Source of the DNA: an uncultured Paraglaciecola sp.
Lineage (GTDB): Bacteria > Pseudomonadota > Gammaproteobacteria > Enterobacterales > Alteromonadaceae
Assembly (NCBI RefSeq): GCF_913020055.1
Contig: NZ_CAJWCF010000019.1
Location: 1-52,219 of the forward strand
Reading direction: 5' to 3'
Length of the DNA: 52,219 nt
The notes beneath the pieces were generated by a model that saw only the letters and a list, made by a program, of their open reading frames with translations, was not told the DNA's origin and did not search any database. Below are positions 22,089 to 31,607 of the stretch, one piece after another. Every line of letters begins with the position of its first letter. Within the stretch, counting starts at the first letter, position 1. A program made the translations under genes and the position numbers.

Positions 22089-22583
22089 TTATTCGACTAT
22101 TTCAGCTTTTTGAATAACAACATCTTCTTCAGGCACGTCTTGATGATAGCCAGAATTTCCAGTAGCAACACTTCTAATTTTTTCAACGACATCCATGCCA
22201 TCAGACACTTCAGCAAATACGCAGTAACCCCAACCATCACCGCTTTCGCTGCGGAAGTTTAAGAAACTGTTGTCGCCTACATTAATAAAAAACTGAGCGG
22301 TAGCTGAATGTGGTTCATTGGTGCGAGCCATAGCTACTGTGCCAAGGTTGTTGGCTAATCCATTATTTGCTTCGTTTGGGATAGTATCTTTGCATTCTTT
22401 TTGTTCCATGCCCGGTTCAAATCCGCCGCCTTGGATCATAAAACCGTCAATCACCCGGTGAAAAATGGTGTTGTCGTAAAAACCTTCTTTCACGTAGTCC
22501 AAAAAGTTGGCAACAGTAAGAGGTGCTTTGTCGGCAAACAAAGTCAGAGTGATAACGCCATAATTGGTATGGATTTTAACCAT
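22089..22583 (-). CDS. ppiB: Peptidyl-prolyl cis-trans isomerase B (cyclophilin)
   Basis: 164-residue cytoplasmic cyclophilin. The core motifs [15 protein letters not shown], the [19 protein letters not shown] segment and [13 protein letters not shown] are all present, and no signal peptide is seen. I choose ATG 22583 ([11 protein letters not shown]), backed by GAGGA about 9 nt upstream, over five extra upstream codons. It is divergent from cysS, the same neighbourhood as in E. coli (ppiB-cysS, lpxH). Confidence 0.96.
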   Translation of the reverse strand: MVKIHTNYGVITLTLFADKAPLTVANFLDYVKEGFYDNTIFHRVIDGFMIQGGGFEPGMEQKECKDTIPNEANNGLANNLGTVAMARTNEPHSATAQFFINVGDNSFLNFRSESGDGWGYCVFAEVSDGMDVVEKIRSVATGNSGYHQDVPEEDVVIQKAEIVE

Positions 22584-22742
22584 GAAATAGATCCTCAATT
22601 AGCAAAATAAAAAATAACACGCGCATTCTAGCTTAAAACTGAAGGTTTTTTAAGGCTTTAAGGGCGATTGGCAGATGCAGCACAGGTTTCTGGGTGATAG
22701 AATCCCTTTTTTTGTATTCACTCATCAGAGGATTTTGATTCA

Positions 22743-24122
22743 ATGTTACATATATACAACACTCTAACCCGACAGAAAGAGCAATTTAAACCATTGCAAG
22801 CAGGTAAGGTGGGGTTGTATGTATGCGGTATTACAGTCTATGACGTATGCCATGTTGGACATGCCCGTACTTACTTGAGTTTTGATTTAATGGTTCGCTA
22901 TATGCGCTCTCGTGGACTTGAAGTGAAGTATGTTCGCAACATTACAGATGTAGACGATAAAATCATCTCAAGAGCGAATGAGCAAGGTTTAACAGCAGAA
23001 CAATTTACTGAAAAAACCATAAACCGTATGCACCAAGATTTTGCTGCTATAGGTTTGATTGAGCCTGATGTAGAGCCTCGCGTTACCACCCACATCCCTG
23101 AAATTATTAACGTGATTCAGCGCCTTATTGATAAAGGGTATGCTTATCAAGCGCCAAGTGGTGACGTGTTGTTTGAAGTGAGTACCTATGCCGATTACGG
23201 AAAGTTGGGACGACAAGACCTAGATCAGCTTAACTCTGGCGCCCGAGTTGAAGTAGTCGATGAAAAACGTGACCCATTAGATTTTGTGTTGTGGAAATCA
23301 GTTAAACCGGGTGAACCATTTTGGTCATCTCCTTGGGGTAATGGTCGTCCTGGTTGGCATATTGAATGTTCAGCGATGAACCACAAACATTTGGGTGAAC
23401 ATTTCGATATCCATGGTGGCGGTTCTGATTTGATCTTTCCTCACCATGAAAACGAAGTGGCTCAGTCCTGCTGTGCTTTCGACACGCCTTATGTGAATTA
23501 TTGGATGCACACAGGTATGGTGCAGGTGAATCAAGAAAAAATGTCTAAGTCTTTAGGCAATTTCTTTACCTTGCGCGATGTATTAGATGTGTACGATGCC
23601 GAAACTGTGCGTTATTTCTTGATGTCCGCTCAGTACCGTAGCCAGTTAAGTTATTCAGATAGTTTTATCCAACAAGCCCGTGCTTCTTTGGAGCGTTTAT
23701 ATACCGCCTTACGCGACATTACGCCCAATATGGACGTAGATATTACAATGGGGGATTATCAAACTCGTTTCAACCAAGCAATGGATGATGATTTTAATAC
23801 ACCCGAAGCCTTTGCAGTGTTATTTGATTTAGCCAAAGAAATCAATAAATCTGCAGGACAACAGGCGTCTGATTTAGCCGGTGTAATGATAAAACTGGCA
23901 GACATTTTGGGCATTTTACAACAATCACCGAATGAGTTTTTGCAAGGCTCTGCAAGTGGCGAGCAAGATGATGTGGCCGAAATAGAAGCCTTGATCAAAG
24001 CCCGTAACGATGCGCGAGCTAATAAAGACTGGGCTGCTGCTGATGCAGCTCGAGATGCGTTGAATGCCTTAAAAGTGGTATTAGAAGATGGAGAAAACGG
24101 CACTACTTGGCGCAGAAGTTAG
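22743..24122 (+). CDS. cysS: Cysteinyl-tRNA synthetase
   Basis: 459-residue class I synthetase charging tRNA-Cys. It carries [16 protein letters not shown] with the HIGH motif and a zinc-binding Cys, further zinc ligands in the [24 protein letters not shown] block, [11 protein letters not shown], and the C-terminal DALR-type domain. Length is normal. It is a single-gene unit, ended by a terminator. Confidence 0.98.
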   Translation: MLHIYNTLTRQKEQFKPLQAGKVGLYVCGITVYDVCHVGHARTYLSFDLMVRYMRSRGLEVKYVRNITDVDDKIISRANEQGLTAEQFTEKTINRMHQDFAAIGLIEPDVEPRVTTHIPEIINVIQRLIDKGYAYQAPSGDVLFEVSTYADYGKLGRQDLDQLNSGARVEVVDEKRDPLDFVLWKSVKPGEPFWSSPWGNGRPGWHIECSAMNHKHLGEHFDIHGGGSDLIFPHHENEVAQSCCAFDTPYVNYWMHTGMVQVNQEKMSKSLGNFFTLRDVLDVYDAETVRYFLMSAQYRSQLSYSDSFIQQARASLERLYTALRDITPNMDVDITMGDYQTRFNQAMDDDFNTPEAFAVLFDLAKEINKSAGQQASDLAGVMIKLADILGILQQSPNEFLQGSASGEQDDVAEIEALIKARNDARANKDWAAADAARDALNALKVVLEDGENGTTWRRS

Positions 24123-24152
24123 AATAGTTAGAGGTGTAGTCTATACAGTATT

Positions 24153-24180
24153 GGCAATGAGGCTCTCTCATTGCCTTATT
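24153..24180 (+). terminator. Terminator after cysS
   Basis: Stem GGCAATGAG/CTCATTGCC (24153-24161 with 24167-24175), 5-nt loop, followed by TTATT. The T-run is short. Confidence 0.7.
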
Positions 24181-24215
24181 CTGGTTTATTGGTTGCTGAC
24201 TTGAAAGCTATCCAG

Positions 24216-24674
24216 TTATAGCCAGCGCCTAACCTTCTTTTTGTACAACACGTACTGCTCACCAAAAATACCTTCGATAATGCGTTCTTCAGGTTTTATT
24301 TGAAATTGTGTGATGTAAAGCATAAAACAGGGAAGGGCGATAACACCGTAGAAGTTAGCAAATTTAAAAATCGCCGCAATAATGATACACAGCATACCCA
24401 AATACATAGGGTTTCTCGTCACCCGATAGATACCACTCAACACCAAGTGACTGGTTTTTTCTGGCTTAGTAGGATTGATAGTTGTTTTGGCTTTTCGAAA
24501 CTCCCAGATACCCGCCAACGCGACTAATACCCCAGTTAGCCCAATATACAAATACAGGTCAGACAATAGGGTTGGTATGGCTAATATTGGCAAATAGTGG
24601 CTTAGTCCGTATACCAAACCAAGGCAAAGGGCTAACACTATGGGGGGATGGACTTTCAGCTCAAGGGATTTCAT
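24216..24674 (-). CDS. Isoprenylcysteine carboxyl methyltransferase-like membrane protein
   Basis: 152 residues with about four transmembrane helices and the ICMT/PEMT-type C-terminal motif GIYRVTRNPMYLGMLC followed by KPEERIIEGIFGEQYVLYKKKVRRWL. That signature marks small SAM-dependent membrane methyltransferases; the substrate in bacteria is generally unknown. I choose ATG 24674 (MKSLELKVHPP), which overlaps the stop of the upstream membrane-protein gene by 14 nt, so the two are translationally linked. Confidence 0.82.
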   Translation of the reverse strand: MKSLELKVHPPIVLALCLGLVYGLSHYLPILAIPTLLSDLYLYIGLTGVLVALAGIWEFRKAKTTINPTKPEKTSHLVLSGIYRVTRNPMYLGMLCIIIAAIFKFANFYGVIALPCFMLYITQFQIKPEERIIEGIFGEQYVLYKKKVRRWL

Positions 24675-25683
24675 CTGCGGGTATATCTTGTGCGTTAAAT
24701 GAATCTTTCCAGCGTTGCTGTGACACATGTTGTTTAACTAGCTCTAAACACTCGTTAACTATCAATAACACTTCTTGATCTAACATGTGGTCTTCACTGG
24801 AAAAACGGCCCAAGCCATGCTCGACAAAATCATCTATTTTTTCTGGTGTGATGTCTTTTAGTAGGTTAATAATCGATTGTGTCACAATATCAGTGACCGA
24901 TTGCTCGAGTGTTTTTTCAATTGTGCTACCTAACACGGGTACCAATTTTAAAGTGGAAACCTGAGAGTTACTGCGTACTGCTTTACCTACACTTTTCTGG
25001 ACATGACTGCGTACTGATTCACCATGAGCGTTGTGTTCGATTGACTCACCAATATGCACCATTATCGACGATAACCACTGAGTCAAAATTGGCAAACGAG
25101 TAGCCAAGACCTGTTGACTAATATCTTCTATTAATGGAGAGCCGGCAGCGATATCTTTTTGCGCATCAGATAACACTTTAACCACAATTCTATCACTGAG
25201 CTCTTCAACAAATACGTCGTAATAAAATAGGATAAACCGATAAATAGCCGTATTGCGTAAATCGATAATTTCATATTTTTGCAATCGATAAAAAATTGAA
25301 ATAATCCGTAAAAACCGGAATATTCTTGCTCCGCCCAAAGGAATACAACCGATTAAATCGTACCAATGAATAAAGGGAAAAAAATACCAGCGCATATATG
25401 TCTTGCGGACTAGTGCTGCCACCCAACGAACACAAAACTCAGTTAGAAAAACAACAACAAAGGCTAGGTCATACAATACAAAGTTTTCATGAATCGGAGC
25501 ATAACCCTGCACTATATTTGGACTTAGACTAGATAAGACGGCTTTAAATGCTTGAGTAGCAAATAAACCATCAAATAACAGCCAGACCAAATTGATGAAT
25601 AGTAAACCTAGCATTATCAGGTCGACCATTATCCATGGGCCTTCATGGCTGGATTTAAGTTTGGAATAACTGAAATTAAGCAT
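24661..25683 (-). CDS. Voltage-sensor-like membrane protein without a visible pore
   Basis: 340 residues. The N-terminal 160 contain four predicted membrane segments resembling the S1-S4 domain of ion-transport (6TM channel) proteins; the fourth has spaced arginines (ARIFRFLRIISIFYRLQK). No pore loop or selectivity filter follows. The remaining half is a soluble, mainly helical region with repeated phrases (LEQSVTDIVTQSIINLLKD). It could be a regulatory or scaffold protein; the link to channels is by pattern only. It is upstream of and overlaps the methyltransferase gene. Confidence 0.65.
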   Translation of the reverse strand: MLNFSYSKLKSSHEGPWIMVDLIMLGLLFINLVWLLFDGLFATQAFKAVLSSLSPNIVQGYAPIHENFVLYDLAFVVVFLTEFCVRWVAALVRKTYMRWYFFPFIHWYDLIGCIPLGGARIFRFLRIISIFYRLQKYEIIDLRNTAIYRFILFYYDVFVEELSDRIVVKVLSDAQKDIAAGSPLIEDISQQVLATRLPILTQWLSSIMVHIGESIEHNAHGESVRSHVQKSVGKAVRSNSQVSTLKLVPVLGSTIEKTLEQSVTDIVTQSIINLLKDITPEKIDDFVEHGLGRFSSEDHMLDQEVLLIVNECLELVKQHVSQQRWKDSFNAQDIPADEIP

Positions 25684-25707
25684 TAATAAAGCAGCCGTTT
25701 TTATCTA

Positions 25708-27369
25708 TTAAGTACGGGTTACATCAACAAAAATTTTCAATTTTTGTCCAGGCTGTAAATATTTTTTCAGTTTACTTTGATTCCATTTCTGTAAATCTGT
25801 CACTTTGACCTTAAATTTCCCGGCAATACGGGCAAGTGAATCACCGTTACGGACTGTGTAAGTTAGCGAGCGCATCACTGCATCTTTGCGTTGTACGTTA
25901 TTGACCCACACAACTAACTTTTTGCCTGGGCGTAGAGTATCTGTTGGTGCCATGCCATTCCACTTTGCCAATTGACGTAAATTGACTTTGTACTCACGAC
26001 TAAGATCCCAAAACGTATCACCACTTTTTACAATATGATTAAGTTTGTATGCACCACTTTTTTTCGACTGGGTTTTGGCTAAGCGTTGATCTTGCGACAA
26101 AGAATAAGAATCTAAGGATTTTAGCGCCACCGGAATGATCAGGTGATTACCGACAATAATCACGTTGCTTTTTAGTTCATTTACTTGGCTTATGATATCG
26201 GTAGTAGTGTGATACTTCTTGGCAAGTTTTAATAAACTATCACCACTTTTTACTTGATGTCTGACCCAGTTTAATCGCTGTGAACTGTCTGTTTTGGCAA
26301 GTTCATCAGTGAAGTTTTCAACTCTATCTATTGGTAATAATAAATTATAGGGGCCATTTGGATCAGTTGCCCAGCGATTGTATCCAGGGTTAAGAGCATG
26401 CAACTCTTTGACTGTGAGTCCGGCCATGTCAGCGGCTAAGGCTAAATCGATTTGCGAGCCTACTGCTACTTCTTGAGTCAAAGGGATATTATCAATTTCT
26501 GGCCAGTCAAAATTATACTTGTCACCGTTAGCGAGTATGTCGGCAAGAGCCAGAAGTTTCGGCACGTATGCGCGGGTTTCTTTGGGTAAATCCAAATGCC
26601 AAAAATCAGTTTGTTTACCGTTTTTCTTGTTCTTTCTGATAGCTCTTTGTACACGTCCTTCTCCGCTGTTGTAGGCGGCTAATGCGTGTAACCAATTACC
26701 ATCAAACATTTTCACTAAATAATTTAAGTAATCGATGGCACCTTGGGTTGATGCCATTACGTCACGGCGGCCGTCGTACCACCATGTTTGTTTCATGCCA
26801 AAACGTTTACCAGTAGAAGGGATAAACTGCCACATGCCAGCTGCACGACCATGAGAATAGGCAAATGGGTCGAAAGCACTTTCTACTATGGGCAATAATA
26901 CTAGATCCATAGGCATATTTTGCTGTTCAATTTTTTCGACTATTAAGTGCAAAAAAGGTTTGGCCCTAACTGCCACGCGTTTCATATAGCTAGGGTGTTT
27001 AAGGTACCAATTACGTTGTGCAGCAATGCGTTTGTTATCGTCAAACGTAAATCTAAGCTGGCTACGAACTCTTTGCCATAGATCTTTAATTTCCTCTTCA
27101 GCAGCCGCCTCGGCTACTTTTTCTGGCACTTCAACGGCTACTTCGATTGGTTCAACTGGGTGAGTAATAGGTATGGTGCCTGATTGGGCTGACTCACAAT
27201 CAAAGTGGTCTTCTGCTTGCTCTTTAGATTCTTCACACGATACTAAAATTTGCTCGGCGATTTGATGTTCTTGTTCAAGCTGACTGGCTTGGCCATCACT
27301 GTGTGTTGTCGCATTACAGGCTGACAAAGTACCAATTAAGGCGAGTGATAGGAGTGTATGTAAACGCAA
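25708..27369 (-). CDS. mltD: Membrane-bound lytic murein transglycosylase D
   Basis: 553-residue outer-membrane lipoprotein that cleaves peptidoglycan glycan strands. It has a lipobox (LIGTLSAC), an SLT domain with the catalytic Glu in ESAFDPFAYSHGRAAGMWQF (about residues 165-185) and AAYNSGEGRVQRAI, then three C-terminal LysM domains starting at VKSGDSLLKLAKKY, VKSGDTFWDLSREY and VRNGDSLARIAGKF. It is downstream of gloB on the same strand, as in many gammaproteobacteria. Confidence 0.95.
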   Translation of the reverse strand: MRLHTLLSLALIGTLSACNATTHSDGQASQLEQEHQIAEQILVSCEESKEQAEDHFDCESAQSGTIPITHPVEPIEVAVEVPEKVAEAAAEEEIKDLWQRVRSQLRFTFDDNKRIAAQRNWYLKHPSYMKRVAVRAKPFLHLIVEKIEQQNMPMDLVLLPIVESAFDPFAYSHGRAAGMWQFIPSTGKRFGMKQTWWYDGRRDVMASTQGAIDYLNYLVKMFDGNWLHALAAYNSGEGRVQRAIRKNKKNGKQTDFWHLDLPKETRAYVPKLLALADILANGDKYNFDWPEIDNIPLTQEVAVGSQIDLALAADMAGLTVKELHALNPGYNRWATDPNGPYNLLLPIDRVENFTDELAKTDSSQRLNWVRHQVKSGDSLLKLAKKYHTTTDIISQVNELKSNVIIVGNHLIIPVALKSLDSYSLSQDQRLAKTQSKKSGAYKLNHIVKSGDTFWDLSREYKVNLRQLAKWNGMAPTDTLRPGKKLVVWVNNVQRKDAVMRSLTYTVRNGDSLARIAGKFKVKVTDLQKWNQSKLKKYLQPGQKLKIFVDVTRT

Positions 27370-27464
27370 TGTATTTCCTTTTTTATTATTGTCTGCTGTG
27401 ATTTTTTTTTATCTTATGAGCAGGTTTGGCATGTATACGTTGCCTTAAATGCTTATTTTATACC

Positions 27465-27490
27465 AATCTATATAGATATCTATATGGATT
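27465..27490. repeat. 26-bp near-perfect palindrome between gloB and mltD
   Basis: Arms AATCTATATAGAT and ATCTATATGGATT match with one mismatched pair, centred on GATATC. No T-run. It could be a cruciform, a dispersed repeat unit or a regulator site. Confidence 0.5.
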
Positions 27491-27501
27491 AGCATTACCC
27501 G

Positions 27502-28272
27502 TTAAAAATTATCTTTCCAGCTTCTTAATGCAGCAAAGGTGGCCTGTTCAGATGTCAAGGTGGCTCCCAAATTATGGCTTACATTTGTCACCAACTCAGT
27601 GCTATGACAACGTAAAAACGGATTTATCGCCATCTCCTTCTCAATATTAGATGGCAAAGTTGGATTGTTTCTCTCTCGTTGTTGGTTTGCCCAATTTTTG
27701 TAATCAGTTAATTTTTGGTTATTCGGTTCTACAGCCTCAGCAAATGCAATATTCGCCATAGTGTATTCGTGGGTACAATAGACAGCAGTATCAGCTGGAA
27801 GTGCCGTTAACTTAGCTAACGAATGAAACATTTGATCGGGTGTGCCTTCAAATAAGCGACCACAACCAGCAGAAAATAATGTATCCCCACAAAACAGACC
27901 TGTATCACCATAGTAGGCTATGTGGTCTAAGGTATGCCCAGGTACTTCTAGAACTGAGAATTTAACGCCAAGTAACGCCAGCTCAATGTCATCACCATCG
28001 GATAAGCGATGGGTAATTTGTTGGATATTTTTGTTTTGCGGGCCATACACTGGAATATCAGGGAAGGCTGCTAACAAAGCATCAATGCCACCTGTATGGT
28101 CCCAATGATGATGAGTAATTAAAATCGCTGAAAGAATAAGTTGGTTGTCTTGGCAATAAGCTAAAACCGGTGCTGCGTCGCCGGGATCTACCACAACGCA
28201 GTGAGTTTGGTTACGCAGACACCAAATATAATTATCATTAAATGCTTTGATGGGGAATACGTTTATAGACAT
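27502..28272 (-). CDS. gloB: Hydroxyacylglutathione hydrolase (glyoxalase II)
   Basis: 256-residue metallo-beta-lactamase-fold enzyme that hydrolyses S-lactoylglutathione to lactate and glutathione. The THHHWDHTGG metal motif is near residue 53, followed by VPGHTLDHIAYYG, LFCGDTLFSAGCGRLFEGT and the THEYT motif. The C-terminal HAGH domain is complete. It is divergent from yafS (64 bp), the E. coli arrangement. Confidence 0.97.
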   Translation of the reverse strand: MSINVFPIKAFNDNYIWCLRNQTHCVVVDPGDAAPVLAYCQDNQLILSAILITHHHWDHTGGIDALLAAFPDIPVYGPQNKNIQQITHRLSDGDDIELALLGVKFSVLEVPGHTLDHIAYYGDTGLFCGDTLFSAGCGRLFEGTPDQMFHSLAKLTALPADTAVYCTHEYTMANIAFAEAVEPNNQKLTDYKNWANQQRERNNPTLPSNIEKEMAINPFLRCHSTELVTNVSHNLGATLTSEQATFAALRSWKDNF

Positions 28273-28336
28273 ATTGTGTCTCCAGTCATAAACATGGGGA
28301 TTAACAGTTTCATACTTTTAGAGTACCATAAATTTT

Positions 28337-29107
28337 ATGAAATCAGCGTTAATCAAAAACCATCCAACCAAACCAGAGTTATGGCAAGATTTACCTTTAG
28401 GTGATGAGCTTAAGTCTCTGATTGAAAAAGAAATAGCCGAAATTTGCAGCAAGTTTTTTGGTTATCACTTAGTGCGTTTAGGCGATTTAAGTAGTCAAAT
28501 TGAATGTTCGACTTGCCCGATAACACATCAAGTGAATATCACTTCCAATATGCAAACTTACACCCACCTAATTGGCACGCCTACAGATTTACCATTAAGT
28601 GAGAACAGTGTTGATGCATTTTTGTTGGCTCACGAGTTAGATTTTGCTAAAGATCCTCATCAAATACTGAGAGAAGTGGATAGAACTATTATGCCCAATG
28701 GTTATTTGGTCATTACTGGTTTTAATCCGTTTAGCCTATGTGGCTTATTTAAATATCTACCCATGAACAAAGGCAACATTTTACACGATGCCCGCTTTTT
28801 TAGCTGCGCTAGGGTAAAAGATTGGCTGCAGTTATTAGGATTTGAAATAGTTGATGTAAAACACTTATTGTTTAATGAGTTATTTCTAAAGCGAAAACTG
28901 ATGGGGGACTCTAAATGGAATAGCTGGTGTCACCAATATTTGTCGTTATTAACCAGCATGTATATTATCGTCGCCAGAAAAAGAGTTATTCCATTATCGA
29001 TGATCAAACCTAAGTGGAAAGCCAACCCTAAGTTTTCCACCTTAGGAGCAAGTGTTAGAAGCGGTGCGATGCAAGTTGAAGCACCTTGGAAACCAGTAAA
29101 CAAATAG
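28337..29107 (+). CDS. yafS: YafS-like SAM-dependent methyltransferase family protein
   Basis: 256 residues resembling E. coli YafS, which is also divergent from gloB. The central GTPTDLPLSENSVDAFLLAHELDFAKDPHQILREVDRTIMPNGY matches the post-I to motif III part of class I methyltransferases, and GFNPFSLCGLFK is a family hallmark. The usual glycine-rich SAM loop is poor, but that is also true of YafS. Substrate unknown. Normally rnhA would be a neighbour in enterics; here the next element is a displaced metG fragment. Confidence 0.85.
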   Translation: MKSALIKNHPTKPELWQDLPLGDELKSLIEKEIAEICSKFFGYHLVRLGDLSSQIECSTCPITHQVNITSNMQTYTHLIGTPTDLPLSENSVDAFLLAHELDFAKDPHQILREVDRTIMPNGYLVITGFNPFSLCGLFKYLPMNKGNILHDARFFSCARVKDWLQLLGFEIVDVKHLLFNELFLKRKLMGDSKWNSWCHQYLSLLTSMYIIVARKRVIPLSMIKPKWKANPKFSTLGASVRSGAMQVEAPWKPVNK

Positions 29108-29202
29108 CGCGTGATTACCACTGTGAATACAGTGGTTTACAGGTTTTAATTTTTTGTGAGGCTAACAACGAATTGTTAACCTCAAACAAAAGGTAGCTTT
29201 AT

Positions 29203-29507
29203 TTACTTAACTTTCATTCCCGGTTGCGCGCCTTCATCTGGGTTTAATATCCAAAGTTCTTCACCACTAGGTCCAGCTGCTAGTACCATTCCTTCAGACA
29301 TCCCAAAACGCATTTTTCGCGGTGCTAGCTTGGCAACCATTACCGTTAATTTGCCTTCAATATCTTCAGGCTTATAGGCCGATTTAATATCGGCAAACAC
29401 TTGTCGTGTTTCGCCGCCTAAATCCAATTCTAAGCGTAACAGTTTGTCGGCTTTTTCTACGTGCTCTGCTTTAGCAATACGCGCAATACGCAAATCAATT
29501 TTTGCAA
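29203..29507 (-). repeat. Left copy of the 305-bp metG 3'-end direct repeat
   Basis: Aligns without gaps to 42661-42965 with about 18 mismatches by my count (about 94% identity). Similarity ends abruptly at 29507 and at the stop codon. Both copies point leftward and bracket the zinc gene block. Confidence 0.95.
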
Positions 29508-29526
29508 GTTCTCTATTAATTACCAC
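29203..29526 (-). pseudogene. Displaced 3' fragment of metG (tRNA-binding domain)
   Basis: An open frame of 107 codons whose residues 8-107 are the C-terminal EMAP-II/Trbp111-like tRNA-binding domain of MetG, differing from the intact metG copy by only five or six residues. Two differences hit usually invariant positions (VFAGIKSAY has Asp for Gly; [10 protein letters not shown] has Lys for Asn), which suggests relaxed selection. The only in-frame start is a GTG with no good Shine-Dalgarno, and the first seven residues come from unrelated flanking DNA. Most likely a gene remnant; a small stand-alone tRNA-binding protein is possible but less likely. Confidence 0.85.
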
Positions 29527-29571
29527 ATAACTGTTTTGCCTTTTATAACTTTAACTACGCTGAGCGTCATT

Positions 29572-30810
29572 TTAATTTTTAGCGGATAAAGTGGAATGCA
29601 GAGCATTTTTATAAGCTTCAAAAGCTGGAATAGTCGAGGTAATAATAGACGCGATAAAGACGATCCCAATTGCCGTCAATGCTTCCATAGACAACAAGTT
29701 AGCACTGAGAAAAAGGCCATATTCTGATGCCAGCCAGTCTCCCAAAAGGGCTAAGGCTAGGCTAATGGTCATCACCGATGCAACGATAGCAAAACTCACT
29801 AAAATTAATGCTTCAATCAGTACCAAAGAAAAAATCACGCCCGGTCCTGCACCCAGTACCCGTAACACCGCAATTTCTGATTTTCTCTGATCCATCGATG
29901 CTAGCAGCATAGTAGACAAGCCAAACAATGAGGCAAATAGCACCAAGATACTAATTACCCGCAGTAAGTTTTCAAAATTTTCCATCATGCTCCACAGTTC
30001 TGACATGGCAATGCCAGGTAAGATAGCCATCAACCGATCGTCTGCATAACTGTTAATATTTCGTTGCAAGGTAAAAGTAGCGAACTTAGATTTTAAACCT
30101 AACATCACCGCGGTTACATTGTTTGGGCTCAAGTCGATGGCATCGACATCGTTTATGAGTTGCCTGAGCTTAGCCGGAGATAAATGAATGGCTTCAATCG
30201 CTTCTAACGTCACATGTAATGATTTGTCAACGGGTGTGCCTGTTGGTTTAAGTATGCCACTGACTACAAAAGGTGTGTCGTCATGATGCATAAAGCTGAC
30301 TGAACCCACACCATGGGCGACCACTATTTCGTCACCCACTTGGTAGTTGTGTTCTTTCGCCACGTCAATGCCTATCACTACCTCAAAAAGACTAGAAAAA
30401 GCCTGTCCCTGCACAAATTCTAGCGATTGTTTTTTGCCATATCTAAAGTGAGTAAAGTAGTCTTGGGTAGTGCCAATCACTCTAAAACCATGATGTGAAT
30501 CACCTAATGAGATTGGGATAGCCCACTCAACCTGTTGATTATTTTGCAGAACTTGAAAGCTTTCATAATTGATATTGTTAGTGGGACTGCCCATTCTAAA
30601 CACGGAGTAAAGCAACAAATTAAGCTGCCCACTAGGCGCCCCTACTATTAAATCAACACCGGATACAGTGCGACTAAAACTCTCTTTTGCTTGTTGTCTT
30701 ATGTGCTCCACACCAAGCAACACACTGATGCTGATCAGAAGACTGAGAAAAGTCAGTAAAATCGATTTACGTCTATTTTTAAGGCTACTTACCGCCAAAG
30801 ACATCAACAT
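29572..30810 (-). CDS. zrgC: FtsX/MacB-like ABC transporter permease (ZrgC-like)
   Basis: 412-residue ABC permease with one N-terminal transmembrane helix, a large extracytoplasmic domain (about 45-265) and three C-terminal helices, with the FtsX-family phrase LASMDQRKSEIAVLRVLGAG. It overlaps the ATPase gene by 7 nt. In Vibrio a DUF2796 protein, an ATPase, this type of permease and DUF3299 proteins form the Zrg zinc-uptake system (recalled from literature), and all those families are present here, so I call it ZrgC-like. Its mechanism may be extraction or handoff rather than classic import; that is inference. Confidence 0.85.
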   Translation of the reverse strand: MLMSLAVSSLKNRRKSILLTFLSLLISISVLLGVEHIRQQAKESFSRTVSGVDLIVGAPSGQLNLLLYSVFRMGSPTNNINYESFQVLQNNQQVEWAIPISLGDSHHGFRVIGTTQDYFTHFRYGKKQSLEFVQGQAFSSLFEVVIGIDVAKEHNYQVGDEIVVAHGVGSVSFMHHDDTPFVVSGILKPTGTPVDKSLHVTLEAIEAIHLSPAKLRQLINDVDAIDLSPNNVTAVMLGLKSKFATFTLQRNINSYADDRLMAILPGIAMSELWSMMENFENLLRVISILVLFASLFGLSTMLLASMDQRKSEIAVLRVLGAGPGVIFSLVLIEALILVSFAIVASVMTISLALALLGDWLASEYGLFLSANLLSMEALTAIGIVFIASIITSTIPAFEAYKNALHSTLSAKN

Positions 30811-31532
30811 ACAGTTGACCCCTGTGACTGCTTCAGTGAATGAATATCAATACTGGACGAAAAATAGCGCTTTAAGCTCATATCGTGACTAACAAAAAGT
30901 AGGGTAGTGAGCTTAGACTGGCAAATGCCTAATAGGATACGCATGAAGGTATCTCTTGCTGCTGCGTCAAGTGCAGAAGTTGGTTCATCTACAATTAATA
31001 ATTCAGGTTGATTAATCAAAGCCCGGGCTATCGCAACTCTTTGTTGTTGCCCAACACTGAGTTGACTGGCTTGCTGCTGTAAAATACTCGTGGGTAGCTT
31101 TAACTCTGTTAGTAATTGCGTAGCACGGCGTTCAATATCGTCAGACTTTTTAGCAAAATACCCGGCGACCATAATATTTTGCAGCACGGTTAAGTAGGGG
31201 ATCAAATTAAACTGCTGGAAAACCACGCCTATATGCCGGGCTCTAAATTGATCTCGTTTACGGGCAGAAAGGCCAGAAAAAGTTTGGCCCAATAGTCTCA
31301 CTTCGCCTGTCTGGGGAGTCAAAATACCTGCAATCAAATTCAACAAAGTGGTTTTACCCGACCCCGATTCACCATGCAAAAACACATTATCCCCATGCTG
31401 TATTTGCCAGTTCTCAATTTTCAAATCGATACTGCCTCTAGTATAACCATGTTGTAGATTTTCAACTTCGATCGACAGTGGCTGAGACGTTACTCTACCC
31501 GTCACACTCGTGGAATTTTCGTTTAACTGCAT
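30804..31532 (-). CDS. zrgB: ABC transporter ATP-binding protein (ZrgB-like)
   Basis: 242-residue LolD/MacB-type ATPase with Walker A GESGSGKTT (near residue 55), Q-loop VVFQQFNLIPYLTV, signature LSVGQQQRVAIARAL, Walker B LLIVDEPTSALD and a switch His in FVSHD. It partners the overlapping FtsX-like permease. It is divergent from a DUF3299 gene across a 75-bp region holding a Zur-box match, so both directions are probably induced by zinc starvation. Confidence 0.88.
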   Translation of the reverse strand: MQLNENSTSVTGRVTSQPLSIEVENLQHGYTRGSIDLKIENWQIQHGDNVFLHGESGSGKTTLLNLIAGILTPQTGEVRLLGQTFSGLSARKRDQFRARHIGVVFQQFNLIPYLTVLQNIMVAGYFAKKSDDIERRATQLLTELKLPTSILQQQASQLSVGQQQRVAIARALINQPELLIVDEPTSALDAAARDTFMRILLGICQSKLTTLLFVSHDMSLKRYFSSSIDIHSLKQSQGSTVC

Positions 31533-31567
31533 ATGCTGTTCATTTCTTCGCTAACCCATGATAGATA

Positions 31568-31582
31568 TGTTATAACATTACA
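31568..31582. promoter_or_regulatory. Zur box in the zrgB/DUF3299 divergent promoter
   Basis: TGTTATAACATTACA; left arm is exact to TGTTATA, right arm matches 5 of 7 positions of TATAACA. It contains the perfect dyad ATGTTATAACAT. Similar sites stand before three other units of the block. Confidence 0.7.
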
Positions 31583-31607
31583 CAACTTAAATATTGAGTA
31601 ATTTATT

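Noticed and set aside
28337..29107. Missing glycine-rich SAM loop in the YafS-like protein as a sign of lost function
   Set aside because: The E. coli YafS family, as I recall it, also lacks a clear GxGxG loop, so it is a family trait.
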